Below, piece by piece: positions 26,093-34,994 of a DNA stretch of 64,000 nucleotides. The notes under the pieces were generated by a model. It was not told the DNA's origin and did not search any database. It saw only the letters and a list, made by a program, of their open reading frames with translations. Each line of letters begins with the position of its first letter. The stretch's first letter is position 1. The stretch is from Flavobacterium luteum (GTDB taxonomy: Bacteria > Bacteroidota > Bacteroidia > Flavobacteriales > Flavobacteriaceae), in assembly GCF_008806775.1 (NCBI RefSeq), contig NZ_WAEM01000003.1, positions 1 to 64,000 of the forward strand. The letters run 5' to 3'. The position numbers were made by a program, and so were the translations under genes.

Positions 26093-27559
26093 ATGAAAAA
26101 ACAACATAATATAGATTTTAGTTCAGACTGGAATTTAGTTCCAGCACCAGAAAGCACAGCAACAATAAAGTTAAAAGAAACCTACGATTTGTTTATTAAC
26201 GGCAAATTTGTAGCGCCAAAATCAGGAAAGTATTTTGACACTATAAATCCAGCAAACGAAAAGGTATTAGCCAAAGTAGCCGAAGCCAATGAAGAAGATG
26301 TTGATTTAGCTGTAAAAGCAGCACGAAAAGCATACAATACTACTTGGTCTAAACTATCTGGAAAAGAACGAGGAAAATATTTGTATCGAATTGCACGAAT
26401 CATTCAAGAGCGTTCAAGAGAATTTGCAGTGATTGAAACCTTAAATGGCGGAAAAGCCATTCGTGAATCTCGAGATGTTGATGTTCCTTTGGCAGCAGCT
26501 CACTTTTTTTATTACGCTGGTTGGGCTGATAAATTAGAGTATGCTTTTCCAAATAGAAAAACCAAATCATTGGGTGTTGCAGGACAAATTATTCCTTGGA
26601 ATTTCCCATTATTAATGGCAGCTTGGAAAATTGCTCCCGCTTTAGCAACTGGAAATACAGTGGTTATTAAATCTTCAGAAACAACACCCTTAACCCTATA
26701 TTTATTAGCCGAAGTGATACAAGAAGCAGGTTTGCCGCCAGGAGTTGTAAACATTGTTTCTGGAGCAGGACAAACAGGTTCACATATTGTTAATCATCCC
26801 GATGTCGATAAAATAGCATTTACAGGTTCAACAGCTGTTGGTAAAATTATTATGAAAGCGATTGCAGGAACGCCTAAAAAGGCATCTATGGAGTTGGGCG
26901 GAAAAGCAGCAAACATTATATTTGAAGATGCAGCATTAGATCAGGCGGTTGAAGGAATCGTAAACGGAATCTTCTTCAATCAAGGACATGTATGTTGTGC
27001 GGGATCGAGATTGTATGTACAAGAATCTGTTTTTGATAAAGTAGTTCAGAAATTAAAAGATAGAATGCAAGCCTTAACGGTTGGCGACCCTATTGATAAA
27101 AATACCGATATAGGAGCAATTAATTCTAAAAAGCAATTGACAACTATTCAAAAATATATTGAAATTGGTTTAGAAGAAGGTGCTGAAATGTATCAACCAG
27201 TTTGTACTGTTCCTGAAAACGGATTTTGGTGCAAACCAACCTTGTTTACTAATGTAACACAATCTAACCGAATTGCTCAAGAAGAGATTTTTGGACCTGT
27301 GTTAGCGATTCAAACTTTCAGAACTATTGATGAGGTTATTGATAAAGCCAATAATTCACCTTATGGATTATCGGCTGGAGTTTGGACCGATAAAGGCTCA
27401 AAGATTTTTAATATGACGTCACAATTGAGAGCTGGAATAGTTTGGGCAAATACCTTTAATAAATTCGATCCAGCTTCTCCATTTGGGGGTTATAAAGAAA
27501 GTGGTTTTGGACGAGAAGGTGGCGTTCACGGATTGGATCAATATTTGAAATTTGTTTAA
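26093..27559 (+). CDS. NAD-dependent aldehyde dehydrogenase, catalytic half of an ALDH16-like pair
   Basis: 488 aa, full-length ALDH. Cofactor segment IIPWNFPLLM, GSTAVGK, catalytic Glu in MELGGKAANI and nucleophile Cys in GHVCCAGSR, then EEIFGPVL and SPFGGYKESGFGRE. Cotranscribed with deoC (5 bp) and with a second, shortened ALDH gene (10 bp). Expected role: oxidation of acetaldehyde from deoxyribose phosphate, by context. The gene order resembles a split form of ALDH16, in which a catalytic domain is fused to an inactive ALDH-like domain. Confidence 0.9.
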   Translation: MKKQHNIDFSSDWNLVPAPESTATIKLKETYDLFINGKFVAPKSGKYFDTINPANEKVLAKVAEANEEDVDLAVKAARKAYNTTWSKLSGKERGKYLYRIARIIQERSREFAVIETLNGGKAIRESRDVDVPLAAAHFFYYAGWADKLEYAFPNRKTKSLGVAGQIIPWNFPLLMAAWKIAPALATGNTVVIKSSETTPLTLYLLAEVIQEAGLPPGVVNIVSGAGQTGSHIVNHPDVDKIAFTGSTAVGKIIMKAIAGTPKKASMELGGKAANIIFEDAALDQAVEGIVNGIFFNQGHVCCAGSRLYVQESVFDKVVQKLKDRMQALTVGDPIDKNTDIGAINSKKQLTTIQKYIEIGLEEGAEMYQPVCTVPENGFWCKPTLFTNVTQSNRIAQEEIFGPVLAIQTFRTIDEVIDKANNSPYGLSAGVWTDKGSKIFNMTSQLRAGIVWANTFNKFDPASPFGGYKESGFGREGGVHGLDQYLKFV

Positions 27560-27569
27560 AAAGTAAGCT

Positions 27570-28451
27570 ATGTCTAGAATTGAAGTTTTAAAAACGTATA
27601 AAATTTTTATTGGTGGGAAATTTCCAAGAACAGAATCTGGTCGTTTTTATCCATTAAAACATAACAATAAAATAATTGCAAACATGTGTTTATCATCGGT
27701 AAAAGATTTTAGAAATGCGGTTGTAGCAGCTCGTTCTGCACAAGGAGGTTGGGCAACTAAAACAGCCTATAACCGAAGCCAAATTTTATATAGAATTGCT
27801 GAGGTTTTAGAAGGAAGAAAAGCACAGTTTATAGAAGAATTAGAAACTCAAGGTATTGCAAAAAGCAAAGCCACTCAAGAAGTAGAATTAAGCATAGACC
27901 GCTTGATTTATTATGCGGGCTGGTGCGATAAATACATTCAAATGCACAGTACGGTTAATCCTGTTTCGGGAAGTTATTTTAATTTTTCTGTTCCTGAACC
28001 TATGGGAGTTGTAGCTGTTTTTGCTCCAGAAGATAGCGGATTATTGGGATTGGTTACTCAGATATGTAGTATCATTGCAGGAGGAAATACTTGTGTAGTT
28101 TTAGCCTCAGAGCATTTGCCATTATGCGCCATTTCTTTTTCAGAAGTACTAGCAACATCAGATGTTCCTAATGGAGTAGTAAATATATTAACGGGTAAAA
28201 TAGCAGAGTTAAGCGCAGTATTTGCATCGCATATGAATGTAAATGCGTTATTGTATTGTGGTTCTGATTCCAATTTAATAAAATCTATTCAAGTACTTGC
28301 TATTGACAATATAAAGCGAGTAATTGTTCGTGACAATAGTGATTATATGGATGAAAAGTACGAAAATTTACACTACATCTATGATTTTCAAGAAACCAAA
28401 ACCACTTGGCATCCTATTGAACAAATAGGTGGCGCAGGAAGCGGTTATTAG
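27570..28451 (+). CDS. Non-catalytic aldehyde dehydrogenase-like protein (ALDH16 C-domain type)
   Basis: 293 aa. It aligns by eye with the N-terminal, cofactor-binding part of ALDH (YKIFIGGKFPRTESG, NRSQILYRIAEVLEGR, GVVAVFAPEDSGLLGL, GGNTCVVLASE, NGVVNILTG). It then stops before the catalytic domain: no catalytic Cys, no ELGG Glu. It ends with a distinct tail, TKTTWHPIEQIGGAGSGY. There is no frameshift or stop remnant downstream, so the short form looks intended rather than decayed. It is probably a partner of the ALDH encoded 10 bp upstream. Confidence 0.8.
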   Translation: MSRIEVLKTYKIFIGGKFPRTESGRFYPLKHNNKIIANMCLSSVKDFRNAVVAARSAQGGWATKTAYNRSQILYRIAEVLEGRKAQFIEELETQGIAKSKATQEVELSIDRLIYYAGWCDKYIQMHSTVNPVSGSYFNFSVPEPMGVVAVFAPEDSGLLGLVTQICSIIAGGNTCVVLASEHLPLCAISFSEVLATSDVPNGVVNILTGKIAELSAVFASHMNVNALLYCGSDSNLIKSIQVLAIDNIKRVIVRDNSDYMDEKYENLHYIYDFQETKTTWHPIEQIGGAGSGY

Positions 28452-28471
28452 GATTAAACATAAATATTTTG

Positions 28472-28503
28472 AAAAACCTGTGAATTATTTTACAGGTTTT
28501 TTT
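28472..28503 (+). terminator. Terminator of the deoC-ALDH operon, bidirectional form
   Basis: AAAAACCTGT (28472-28481) pairs with ACAGGTTTTT (28492-28501); a T-run follows. It lies between convergent genes. Confidence 0.85.
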
Positions 28504-28522
28504 GAATTTATAGAAAATAGAA

Positions 28523-29518
28523 CTAATCTAATTTTTCAGTCAATTTCTTAAAGGTTCTTTTAGCATCTTTCCCTTCATATAAAATACTGTATACCGCATC
28601 GATTATTGGAGTTTTTGCGCCATAACCTTGATTCAGTTGCCACGCACTTTTTGCGGCATAATAGCCTTCAGCAACCATACTCATTTCCATCATAGCGCTT
28701 TTTACGGTATAGCCTTTTCCTATCATATTACCGAACATTCTATTTCGAGAAAACACAGAATATCCGGTTACCAATAAATCACCTAAATAAGCTGAATCAT
28801 TAATGTTCCGTTTCATTTTATGCACTTTTCGGATGAATTTTTTCATTTCCCGAATGCCATTACTCATTAAAACCGATTGAAAATTATCTCCATAACCCAA
28901 GCCATGAGCCATTCCAGCAGCTATAGCATAAATGTTTTTAAGCATCGCTGCATATTCAGTTCCAATAATATCATCGGTGATTTTGGTTTTGATATAATTA
29001 TTTGAAAAATATTTGGCTACAATTTTAGCTTTTTCGGCATCGCCACAAGCAATTGTTAGATAGGATAAACGCTCTAAGGCAACCTCTTCTGCATGACAAG
29101 GTCCCGTTATTACTCCAATATTTTCAAAAGGAATATCATACACTTTATTGAAATGTTCACCAACAATTAAACTGGTTTCGGGAACAATTCCTTTTATTGC
29201 TGAAAAGATGATTTTATCATTTAAACTTTCAGTCATTTTTGACAATTCACTACCTAAAAATGCAGAAGGAATAGCAAAAATAATGTAATCGGCATAAGCA
29301 ACTGCTTCGTTAATATCGTTAGTGAGTTTTAATTTTTCGATATTAAATTCTACCGAACTCAAGTAATTAGGATTGTGATGCTGTGTTTTTATATGTTCAA
29401 CTGCTTCTTCATTGCGCATATACCATGCAATTTCTGGTAGATTTACACAAAGTATTTTTGCAATCGCTGTTGCCCAACTTCCTCCACCAATTACTGCAAA
29501 TTTTGGATAATTTTCCAT
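28523..29518 (-). CDS. gpsA: Glycerol-3-phosphate dehydrogenase [NAD(P)+]
   Basis: 331 aa. Dinucleotide-binding VIGGGSWATAIAKIL at the very start, YIIFAIPSAFL, SAIKGI, then GPCHAEEV and the catalytic-domain signature EYAAMLKNIYAIAAGMAHGLGYGDN (quoted in part: MLKNIYAIAAG). It makes sn-glycerol 3-phosphate for phospholipid synthesis. A TACATTTG box on the minus strand at 29619-29626 is the nearest promoter-like element, giving a leader of about 95 bases. Confidence 0.95.
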   Translation of the reverse strand: MENYPKFAVIGGGSWATAIAKILCVNLPEIAWYMRNEEAVEHIKTQHHNPNYLSSVEFNIEKLKLTNDINEAVAYADYIIFAIPSAFLGSELSKMTESLNDKIIFSAIKGIVPETSLIVGEHFNKVYDIPFENIGVITGPCHAEEVALERLSYLTIACGDAEKAKIVAKYFSNNYIKTKITDDIIGTEYAAMLKNIYAIAAGMAHGLGYGDNFQSVLMSNGIREMKKFIRKVHKMKRNINDSAYLGDLLVTGYSVFSRNRMFGNMIGKGYTVKSAMMEMSMVAEGYYAAKSAWQLNQGYGAKTPIIDAVYSILYEGKDAKRTFKKLTEKLD

Positions 29519-29800
29519 TATTAATTAGTCTCTAAATTAGCTTTTAAACGAAATTATCATATTAAAGCACAAAAAAATATCAGTAATTCAAAATTTAAAA
29601 CTGAATTTATTAATTATTCAAATGTAACGAAAATTCACAAAAAGCAGATAAGAAATATGAAAACAGTAAGTCGATTTCATTTTTATAAAACATTAACGCA
29701 AAATTATGAATATCAAAACAATACCATGCAATTCTTTTCGTTTTAAAAAAACAGGATTTAATTTGGTTAGTTTTTTCCTTTCTTAAAGTTTGTTTTGGTG
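29519..29800. other. Long AT-rich intergenic region, gpsA promoter side
   Basis: Apart from the minus-strand TACATTTG box at 29619-29626 no gene, repeat or structured element is seen. It carries the 5' leader of gpsA and the downstream flank of nadD. Confidence 0.6.
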
Positions 29801-29841
29801 AAAAAAGGTGTTTTTAAGTTATACTTAAGAATGCCTTTTTT
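29801..29841 (-). terminator. Terminator after nadD
   Basis: 19-bp stem (29801-29819 with 29823-29841) with three G-U-type pairs, A-rich on one side and T-rich on the other. It ends the minus-strand yicC-gmk-nadD run. Confidence 0.75.
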
Positions 29842-29854
29842 AAATTTTAAAGAG

Positions 29855-30436
29855 TTATTTCTTATATAGATTATTATGGTCTATGTATTCCCAAACTTTT
29901 GCAGGTAAAAGAGGTTGTACATTTTTTTTGTTTTTGATGTTTTCACGAATAAAAGTAGATGAAATTTCTACAATTGGGGCGTTTATAAATTGAATTCTAG
30001 GATGGTTTTTAAATTCGTTATTTTCTATTTCTGATGAAATGCGTGGATAAACATAGATATCATGATTTTCTAAAATTGTTTCATAATTTTTCCATTTATG
30101 AAAGGTTTTTATATTGTCTTCTCCCATAATTAGTGAAAATTCATATGTAGGATATTTATCTTGTAGATGCGAAAGAGTATTTACAGTATAATTGGGTTGC
30201 GGTAATTTAAACTCAAAGTCAGAAGGTTTAATTTTTGGATAATCTTCTGTTGCTAAAAAAACCAATTGCAACCGCTGATAATCATCTAATAACGTATCTT
30301 TCTTTTTTAGAGGATTATGCGGCGTAACCATCATCCAAATTTGGTCTAATCCAGAATATTCACCCATATGATTGGCAATAATTAAATGACCTATATGAAT
30401 GGGGTTAAAAGTGCCAAAATAAAGACCAATTTTCAT
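29855..30436 (-). CDS. nadD: Nicotinate-nucleotide adenylyltransferase
   Basis: 193 aa. Nucleotidyltransferase signature GTFNPIHIGHLIIANH with the HxGH motif near the N-terminus, and SSTFIRENI near the C-terminus matching the ISSTxIR motif. It converts nicotinate mononucleotide and ATP to deamido-NAD in NAD biosynthesis. It is 61 bp downstream of gmk and ends the operon. Confidence 0.95.
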   Translation of the reverse strand: MKIGLYFGTFNPIHIGHLIIANHMGEYSGLDQIWMMVTPHNPLKKKDTLLDDYQRLQLVFLATEDYPKIKPSDFEFKLPQPNYTVNTLSHLQDKYPTYEFSLIMGEDNIKTFHKWKNYETILENHDIYVYPRISSEIENNEFKNHPRIQFINAPIVEISSTFIRENIKNKKNVQPLLPAKVWEYIDHNNLYKK

Positions 30437-30497
30437 GTATTTAATTTAAAGATTAACATTAGCGATAGAATTTTTAATTCTTCAATCTTTCAAATTT

Positions 30498-31070
30498 TTA
30501 ATCATTTAGAAATTTTTTTACCAATTGATATGCTTCTTCTTTTGCAACATCTAAATCATAATTTTTAATAATTTTGTCAAATTGTGGTGCTGTAGCTAAT
30601 TCTACTGAGGCTTTTGCAATTCGCATGTTTATTTTATCTTCACTTTCGGTAGAACGTTTTTTGAGTCTAATTTTTAATTCATCAATACTGGGTGGTTTTA
30701 CAAAAACAGCTAGAGTTTCTTCTGGAAATTTGTGTTTTATACGCAATCCGCCAGCGACATCAATGTCAAAAATTACGTTTTTGCCTAATGCCCAAATGCG
30801 TTCGATTTCACTTTTTAGGGTACCATAAAAATTATCACGATATACTTCTTCCCATTCTAGAAAATCTCCGGCTTTAATATGTTTTTTAAACTCCTCGGTA
30901 GAAATAAAATAATAATCTTTACCATTTACTTCTTCACCTCTTGCTTCTCGTGAAGCAGCCGAAATAGAGAATTCTAAATTCAAATCTTCTTTACTTAATA
31001 GATGCTTTACTATTGTTGTTTTTCCTGAACCAGAGGGCGCAGAGAATACGATTAATTTTCCTTTTTTCAT
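30498..31070 (-). CDS. gmk: Guanylate kinase
   Basis: 190 aa, standard length. P-loop APSGSGKTT, GMP-binding segment SREARGEEVNGKDYYF, and GDFLEWEEVYRDNFYGT. It phosphorylates GMP to GDP. Order yicC-gmk-nadD on one strand is common in Flavobacteria; the gap to yicC is 101 bp. Confidence 0.96.
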   Translation of the reverse strand: MKKGKLIVFSAPSGSGKTTIVKHLLSKEDLNLEFSISAASREARGEEVNGKDYYFISTEEFKKHIKAGDFLEWEEVYRDNFYGTLKSEIERIWALGKNVIFDIDVAGGLRIKHKFPEETLAVFVKPPSIDELKIRLKKRSTESEDKINMRIAKASVELATAPQFDKIIKNYDLDVAKEEAYQLVKKFLND

Positions 31071-31171
31071 TTTAAAATCATTGTAAGGGGTTGCTAGGCG
31101 CGAAGCAAAGCAATTTCATTCTCCATTTTTATTTTTTAGCCACGACTTACACAAGTTAATTGGTAAAAATT

Positions 31172-32032
31172 CTAAAGCACATTCAAAACTTGTTCTTTTA
31201 TTTTTTCTAATTCGTCTTTCATCATTACCACTAGTTTTTGCATTTGTGCATGGTTCGATTTAGAGCCCATTGTATTAATTTCTCTTCCCATTTCTTGAGT
31301 AATAAAGCCTAGTTTTCTGCCGTTGGCTTCATTTCCGTTTATGGTTTCTAGAAAATAATCTAAATGGTTGGTTAGACGTACTTTTTCTTCGGTAATATCT
31401 AATTTTTCGAGATAATATATCAATTCTTGTTCAAAACGATTTTCGTCTACATTTACTTTAAGTTCGGTTATTGCGGTTTGCAAACGGTCTTTTATGGCTT
31501 GAACACGTTCAGGATCTAAAGCTAGTGCTTGTTCCATGTAGGAACGAATATTGCCAATTCGTAATTGAAACTCTTTCTCTAATGAAGCGCCTTCGTCTTT
31601 TCTGAAACTAATAATATTAACTAAACCTTCTTCGATAACACTTTGAATTTGCTTCCAATCATTTTCATCAATTTCTTCACGTTCCGTTTTTAACGCATCT
31701 GGCATTCTTACCGCCATTTTCATCAATTCTGTCTCATCGGCTTCGCTATAAACTTCACGTAATTGATCGATATATGCTTTTACGATTGGCACATTAACTT
31801 TGGTTGAGGTTTGCTCTGCGCTGTTTTCAATATATATAGAAAAGTCAATTTTGCCTCTTTCTAATGCTAAAGCGATTTGATTTCTCAAACCCAATTCGAG
31901 TTCTCTATAAACAGAGGGCATTCTAACATTTAGATCTAAACCTTTACTGTTTAAAGATTTTGCTTCTACCGTTATTTTTTTTGTAGGCAATTGAAGTGTT
32001 GCTTTGCCAAAGCCTGTCATAGATTGTATCAT
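31172..32032 (-). CDS. YicC-family endoribonuclease-like protein
   Basis: 286 aa. N-terminal MIQSMTGFGKA and C-terminal GREINTMGSKSNHA segments define the YicC/YloC family, whose E. coli member is reported as an endoribonuclease. Position immediately before gmk is conserved in many bacteria. A TATATTTG promoter box lies 19 bp upstream. Confidence 0.9.
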   Translation of the reverse strand: MIQSMTGFGKATLQLPTKKITVEAKSLNSKGLDLNVRMPSVYRELELGLRNQIALALERGKIDFSIYIENSAEQTSTKVNVPIVKAYIDQLREVYSEADETELMKMAVRMPDALKTEREEIDENDWKQIQSVIEEGLVNIISFRKDEGASLEKEFQLRIGNIRSYMEQALALDPERVQAIKDRLQTAITELKVNVDENRFEQELIYYLEKLDITEEKVRLTNHLDYFLETINGNEANGRKLGFITQEMGREINTMGSKSNHAQMQKLVVMMKDELEKIKEQVLNVL

Positions 32033-32051
32033 AAAATGGTATAAAAGAGTT

Positions 32052-32059
32052 CAAATATA
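32052..32059 (-). promoter_or_regulatory. Promoter -7 box for yicC-gmk-nadD
   Basis: TATATTTG on the minus strand, 19 bp upstream of the yicC-family start codon. Confidence 0.5.
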
Positions 32060-32077
32060 AGGAAAAAGTATTTTTTA

Positions 32078-32968
32078 TTATGCAGCTTTTGTTTTTATCT
32101 GAGTAACCAAATAAACACCAACGAATATTAAAAATGCAGAACCTATTTTAACAGGATTTAATTGGTCTTTTCCTAAACTTATAGCAAATATCGATGCAAA
32201 TAAAGGTTGTAAATAGATAAAAACAGCTACCGTTGTTGGCTTTAATTCTTTCATAGAAAGAAGATTTAGCAAATAAGTAATAAAGGTCGAAAAAATAACA
32301 ACAAAACCTATTTTTAAAAGAATTAAATCAGGAACCATTCTCCAGTTTACAGTTTCAAATTGATTCCAACCAAAAGGCAAAACCATTAAAAATCCAAATA
32401 AATAAATCCATTTTACAAACGTAAAAGCATTGTATTTATCCATAAGTTTTTTTACAATTATAAGATAAAAACTATACGAAACAGCATTTATAAATACCAA
32501 AAAATTCCCTAAACCTGCATTTGAAGTATTTTCTATAGATTTTCCATATAAAATAAGCATTGCGGTGCCTATTAAACCTAAAAAAATTCCTAAAACTTTT
32601 TCCTTTTGCATTTTTTCTTTTATAATAATTGCAGCTAAAACCATTACAATCATTGGAGTTGTAACCATAATTACAGCTGCCGAAATAGGAGAGGTAAGAC
32701 TTAAGCCTTTAAAAAAGGTAAGCATATTGAATGCAACCCCAAAAAAAGCGGCACCAACGATTCTAATAAAATCAACACGTTCTATTTTTTCTTTTGAAAT
32801 GAAAAGACTCACTATCCAAAATAAAATTACAGTTCCTCCAACACGCAATAAAATAAATCCGTAAGCACCAATATATTGAGGCATAACATCTTTTGCGATG
32901 GTAAATGTAACCCCGTAAATTATTGAAACTATAGTTGCGCTAAATAAAGCTAGATTTCTATTAGACAT
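32078..32968 (-). CDS. EamA/DMT-family transporter
   Basis: 296 aa, about ten membrane segments in two EamA repeats (LFSATIVSIIYGVTFTIAKDV and NFLVFINAVSYSFYLIIVKKL). Drug/metabolite exporters of this family often move amino acids or related metabolites; substrate unknown. Its ATG overlaps the stop of the upstream ArsC/Spx-like gene by one base (TAATG), so the two are translationally coupled. Confidence 0.88.
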   Translation of the reverse strand: MSNRNLALFSATIVSIIYGVTFTIAKDVMPQYIGAYGFILLRVGGTVILFWIVSLFISKEKIERVDFIRIVGAAFFGVAFNMLTFFKGLSLTSPISAAVIMVTTPMIVMVLAAIIIKEKMQKEKVLGIFLGLIGTAMLILYGKSIENTSNAGLGNFLVFINAVSYSFYLIIVKKLMDKYNAFTFVKWIYLFGFLMVLPFGWNQFETVNWRMVPDLILLKIGFVVIFSTFITYLLNLLSMKELKPTTVAVFIYLQPLFASIFAISLGKDQLNPVKIGSAFLIFVGVYLVTQIKTKAA

Positions 32969-33318
32969 TAGCTTAAAACTTTCAAGACTTCTAAAATGTT
33001 TTTCTGGCTGTTACCTATATAAATTTTATTTTCAATTATAAATACCGGACGACTTAAAAAAGTATAATGTTCTAGAATATATTTTCTATAATCATCTTCG
33101 GTTAGCGATTTGTTTTTTAAATCCATTGATTTATATAATTGTGCTTTTTTGCTAAAAAGTGCTTCGTAACTTCCTGAAAGAAAATACATTATTTCCAAAT
33201 CTTTTTCGGAAATAGGGTCTTGTTTGATGTCATGAAAAACCAAATCATTGTTTTTTGGTAATGATTTTATAATTTTTCTACAAGTATCACAAGAAGCGAG
33301 ATAATATATTTTGTTCAT
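32968..33318 (-). CDS. ArsC/Spx-family thioredoxin-fold protein
   Basis: 116 aa. N-terminal CDTCRKIIKSL carries a CxxC pair in the thioredoxin-like ArsC fold; later SRPVFIIENKIYIG matches the family's cis-Pro segment. The YffB/Spx/ArsC group cannot be resolved further. No arsenic-resistance gene is nearby, so arsenate reduction should not be assumed. Coupled by a one-base overlap to the EamA transporter. Confidence 0.85.
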   Translation of the reverse strand: MNKIYYLASCDTCRKIIKSLPKNNDLVFHDIKQDPISEKDLEIMYFLSGSYEALFSKKAQLYKSMDLKNKSLTEDDYRKYILEHYTFLSRPVFIIENKIYIGNSQKNILEVLKVLS

Positions 33319-33372
33319 AATTTAAAATGAATTTCTTATTGCAAAGAAAATTCATTTGAGGTGTAAAATGAC

Positions 33373-33380
33373 TATTTTTG
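33373..33380 (+). promoter_or_regulatory. Promoter -7 box for the broken DinB-family gene
   Basis: TATTTTTG, exact TANNTTTG, 15 bp before the ATG at 33396. Confidence 0.4.
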
Positions 33381-33395
33381 ATTAAAATTATTTTT

Positions 33396-33783
33396 ATGGA
33401 ATCAACATTCAAAATATGGAGTACCAATAGGAATTTATATTTAAACTTTATAAATACGTATTCATTAGAGCAACTTAACAAAATCCCTGATGGATTTAGT
33501 AATAATCTTATTTGGAACATAGGTCATGTTATAGTGGTTCAACAGGGTTTGGTTTATAAATTTTCAGGATTGCCTATGAATGTTTCGGATGATCTGTTTG
33601 ATAAATATAAGAACGGTTCTAAACCAGCCAAAACAACTACTGACGAAGAAATTTAATTCTTACAAAGAGTATTCCACATCAACAGGTTTTAATCTTACTT
33701 CTGCAAAAGAAGCAATGGAGTTTAACAATTATCATGAGGCATTACACTTTGGTTTTATGATGAATATTAGAAAGTTTATTTAA
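33396..33783 (+). pseudogene. DinB-family (DinB-like metal-binding) gene with internal deletion and frameshift
   Basis: From ATG 33396 one frame encodes a DinB-like N-terminal half (MESTFKIWSTNRNLYL, SNNLIWNIGHVIV) and stops at 33656 after TTDEEI. The C-terminal part continues at once in another frame (FNSYKEYSTSTGF, SAKEAMEFNNYHEALHFGF) to the stop at 33783. Compared with intact relatives as I remember them, about 20-30 residues between the two parts are missing. A short deletion therefore removed material and broke the frame. The conserved metal-binding histidines of both halves remain. These are four-helix-bundle proteins of mostly unknown role. Confidence 0.85.
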
Positions 33784-33808
33784 TCTATTTTCAAAACGAA
33801 TTAAAAAA

Positions 33809-34954
33809 ATGAAGTTTAATACTAAAACCATTCACGGAGGTCAACATCATGACCCATCAACTGGAGCCGTAATGCCACCAATTTATCAAACATCTACATT
33901 TGTTCAAAAGAGTCCTGGACAACCTATAGGAGATTATGAATACAGTAGAGCTTCCAATCCAACCCGAACGGCTTTAGAAAATGCTTTAGCAAGTATAGAA
34001 AACGGAACACGAGCTTTGGCTTTTTCTTCAGGATTAGCGGCTACAGATTGTATTTTACGTTCTTTTAAAGCCGGTGACGAAGTTATAGCAATGGATGACT
34101 TGTACGGAGGAACCTATAGAATGTTTACTCGAATCTATAAAGATTCGGGAATAAGATTTCATTTTGTGGATATGAATGATTTGCAAAAATTCAAATCATT
34201 AATTAACGAATACACAAAGTTAGTTTGGGTAGAAACGCCAACAAATCCGTTGATGAAATTAGCGGATATCCAAGAGATTTCAAAAATCACTAAAGCACAT
34301 AACATACTTTTTGCAGTTGACAATACTTTTGCAACCCCATATTTACAAAGGCCTTTAGATTTAGGAGCTGATATTGTAATGCATTCTGCAACAAAATATT
34401 TGAGTGGGCACTCTGATGTTATTGCAGGAGCATTAATTGTAAAAGAGGAGTCTTTGGGCGAGCAATTGCATTTTCAGCAGTTTGCTACAGGAGCGACACT
34501 TGGCCCAATGGATAGCTTTTTAGTTTTAAGAGGAATTAAAACGCTTCATTTGAGAATGCAAAGACATTGTGAAAACGGAGAGAAAATTGCAGATTATTTA
34601 AACCAACATCCAAAAATAAAGACCGTTTATTACCCTGGGTTAACTAGCCATCCTTTTCATGAAATTGCAAAAAAACAAATGACTGGATTTGGAGGAATGG
34701 TTTCTTTTACTTTTGTTTCTGGAAGAAAAGAAGAATCTATAATTTTTTTAGAAAAATTAAAGGTGTTTACATTAGCAGAATCTCTAGGAGGTGTAGAGTC
34801 TCTAGCCAATCACCCAGCATTAATGACACACGCATCTATTCCTGAAGACAAAAGAAAAGAAATCGGAATTACCGATGATTTGGTTCGTCTTAGTGTCGGA
34901 ATAGAAGATATAGAAGATTTAATAACAGATTTAGAACAAGCATTATCTTCTTAG
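33809..34954 (+). CDS. Cystathionine gamma-synthase / PLP-dependent Cys-Met metabolism enzyme
   Basis: 381 aa. The PLP-binding lysine is in HSATKYLSGHSDV, with the N-terminal YEYSRASNPTR and substrate-site SLGGVESL also present. The fold covers cystathionine gamma-synthase (MetB) and beta/gamma-lyases (MetC, CTH), which cannot be told apart reliably by eye. Acts in transsulfuration or methionine biosynthesis. It stands alone, just after the broken DinB-family gene. Confidence 0.88.
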   Translation: MKFNTKTIHGGQHHDPSTGAVMPPIYQTSTFVQKSPGQPIGDYEYSRASNPTRTALENALASIENGTRALAFSSGLAATDCILRSFKAGDEVIAMDDLYGGTYRMFTRIYKDSGIRFHFVDMNDLQKFKSLINEYTKLVWVETPTNPLMKLADIQEISKITKAHNILFAVDNTFATPYLQRPLDLGADIVMHSATKYLSGHSDVIAGALIVKEESLGEQLHFQQFATGATLGPMDSFLVLRGIKTLHLRMQRHCENGEKIADYLNQHPKIKTVYYPGLTSHPFHEIAKKQMTGFGGMVSFTFVSGRKEESIIFLEKLKVFTLAESLGGVESLANHPALMTHASIPEDKRKEIGITDDLVRLSVGIEDIEDLITDLEQALSS

Positions 34955-34994
34955 GATAAAAAAATCTGATTTATATAGAATTTAAATAAATGGT

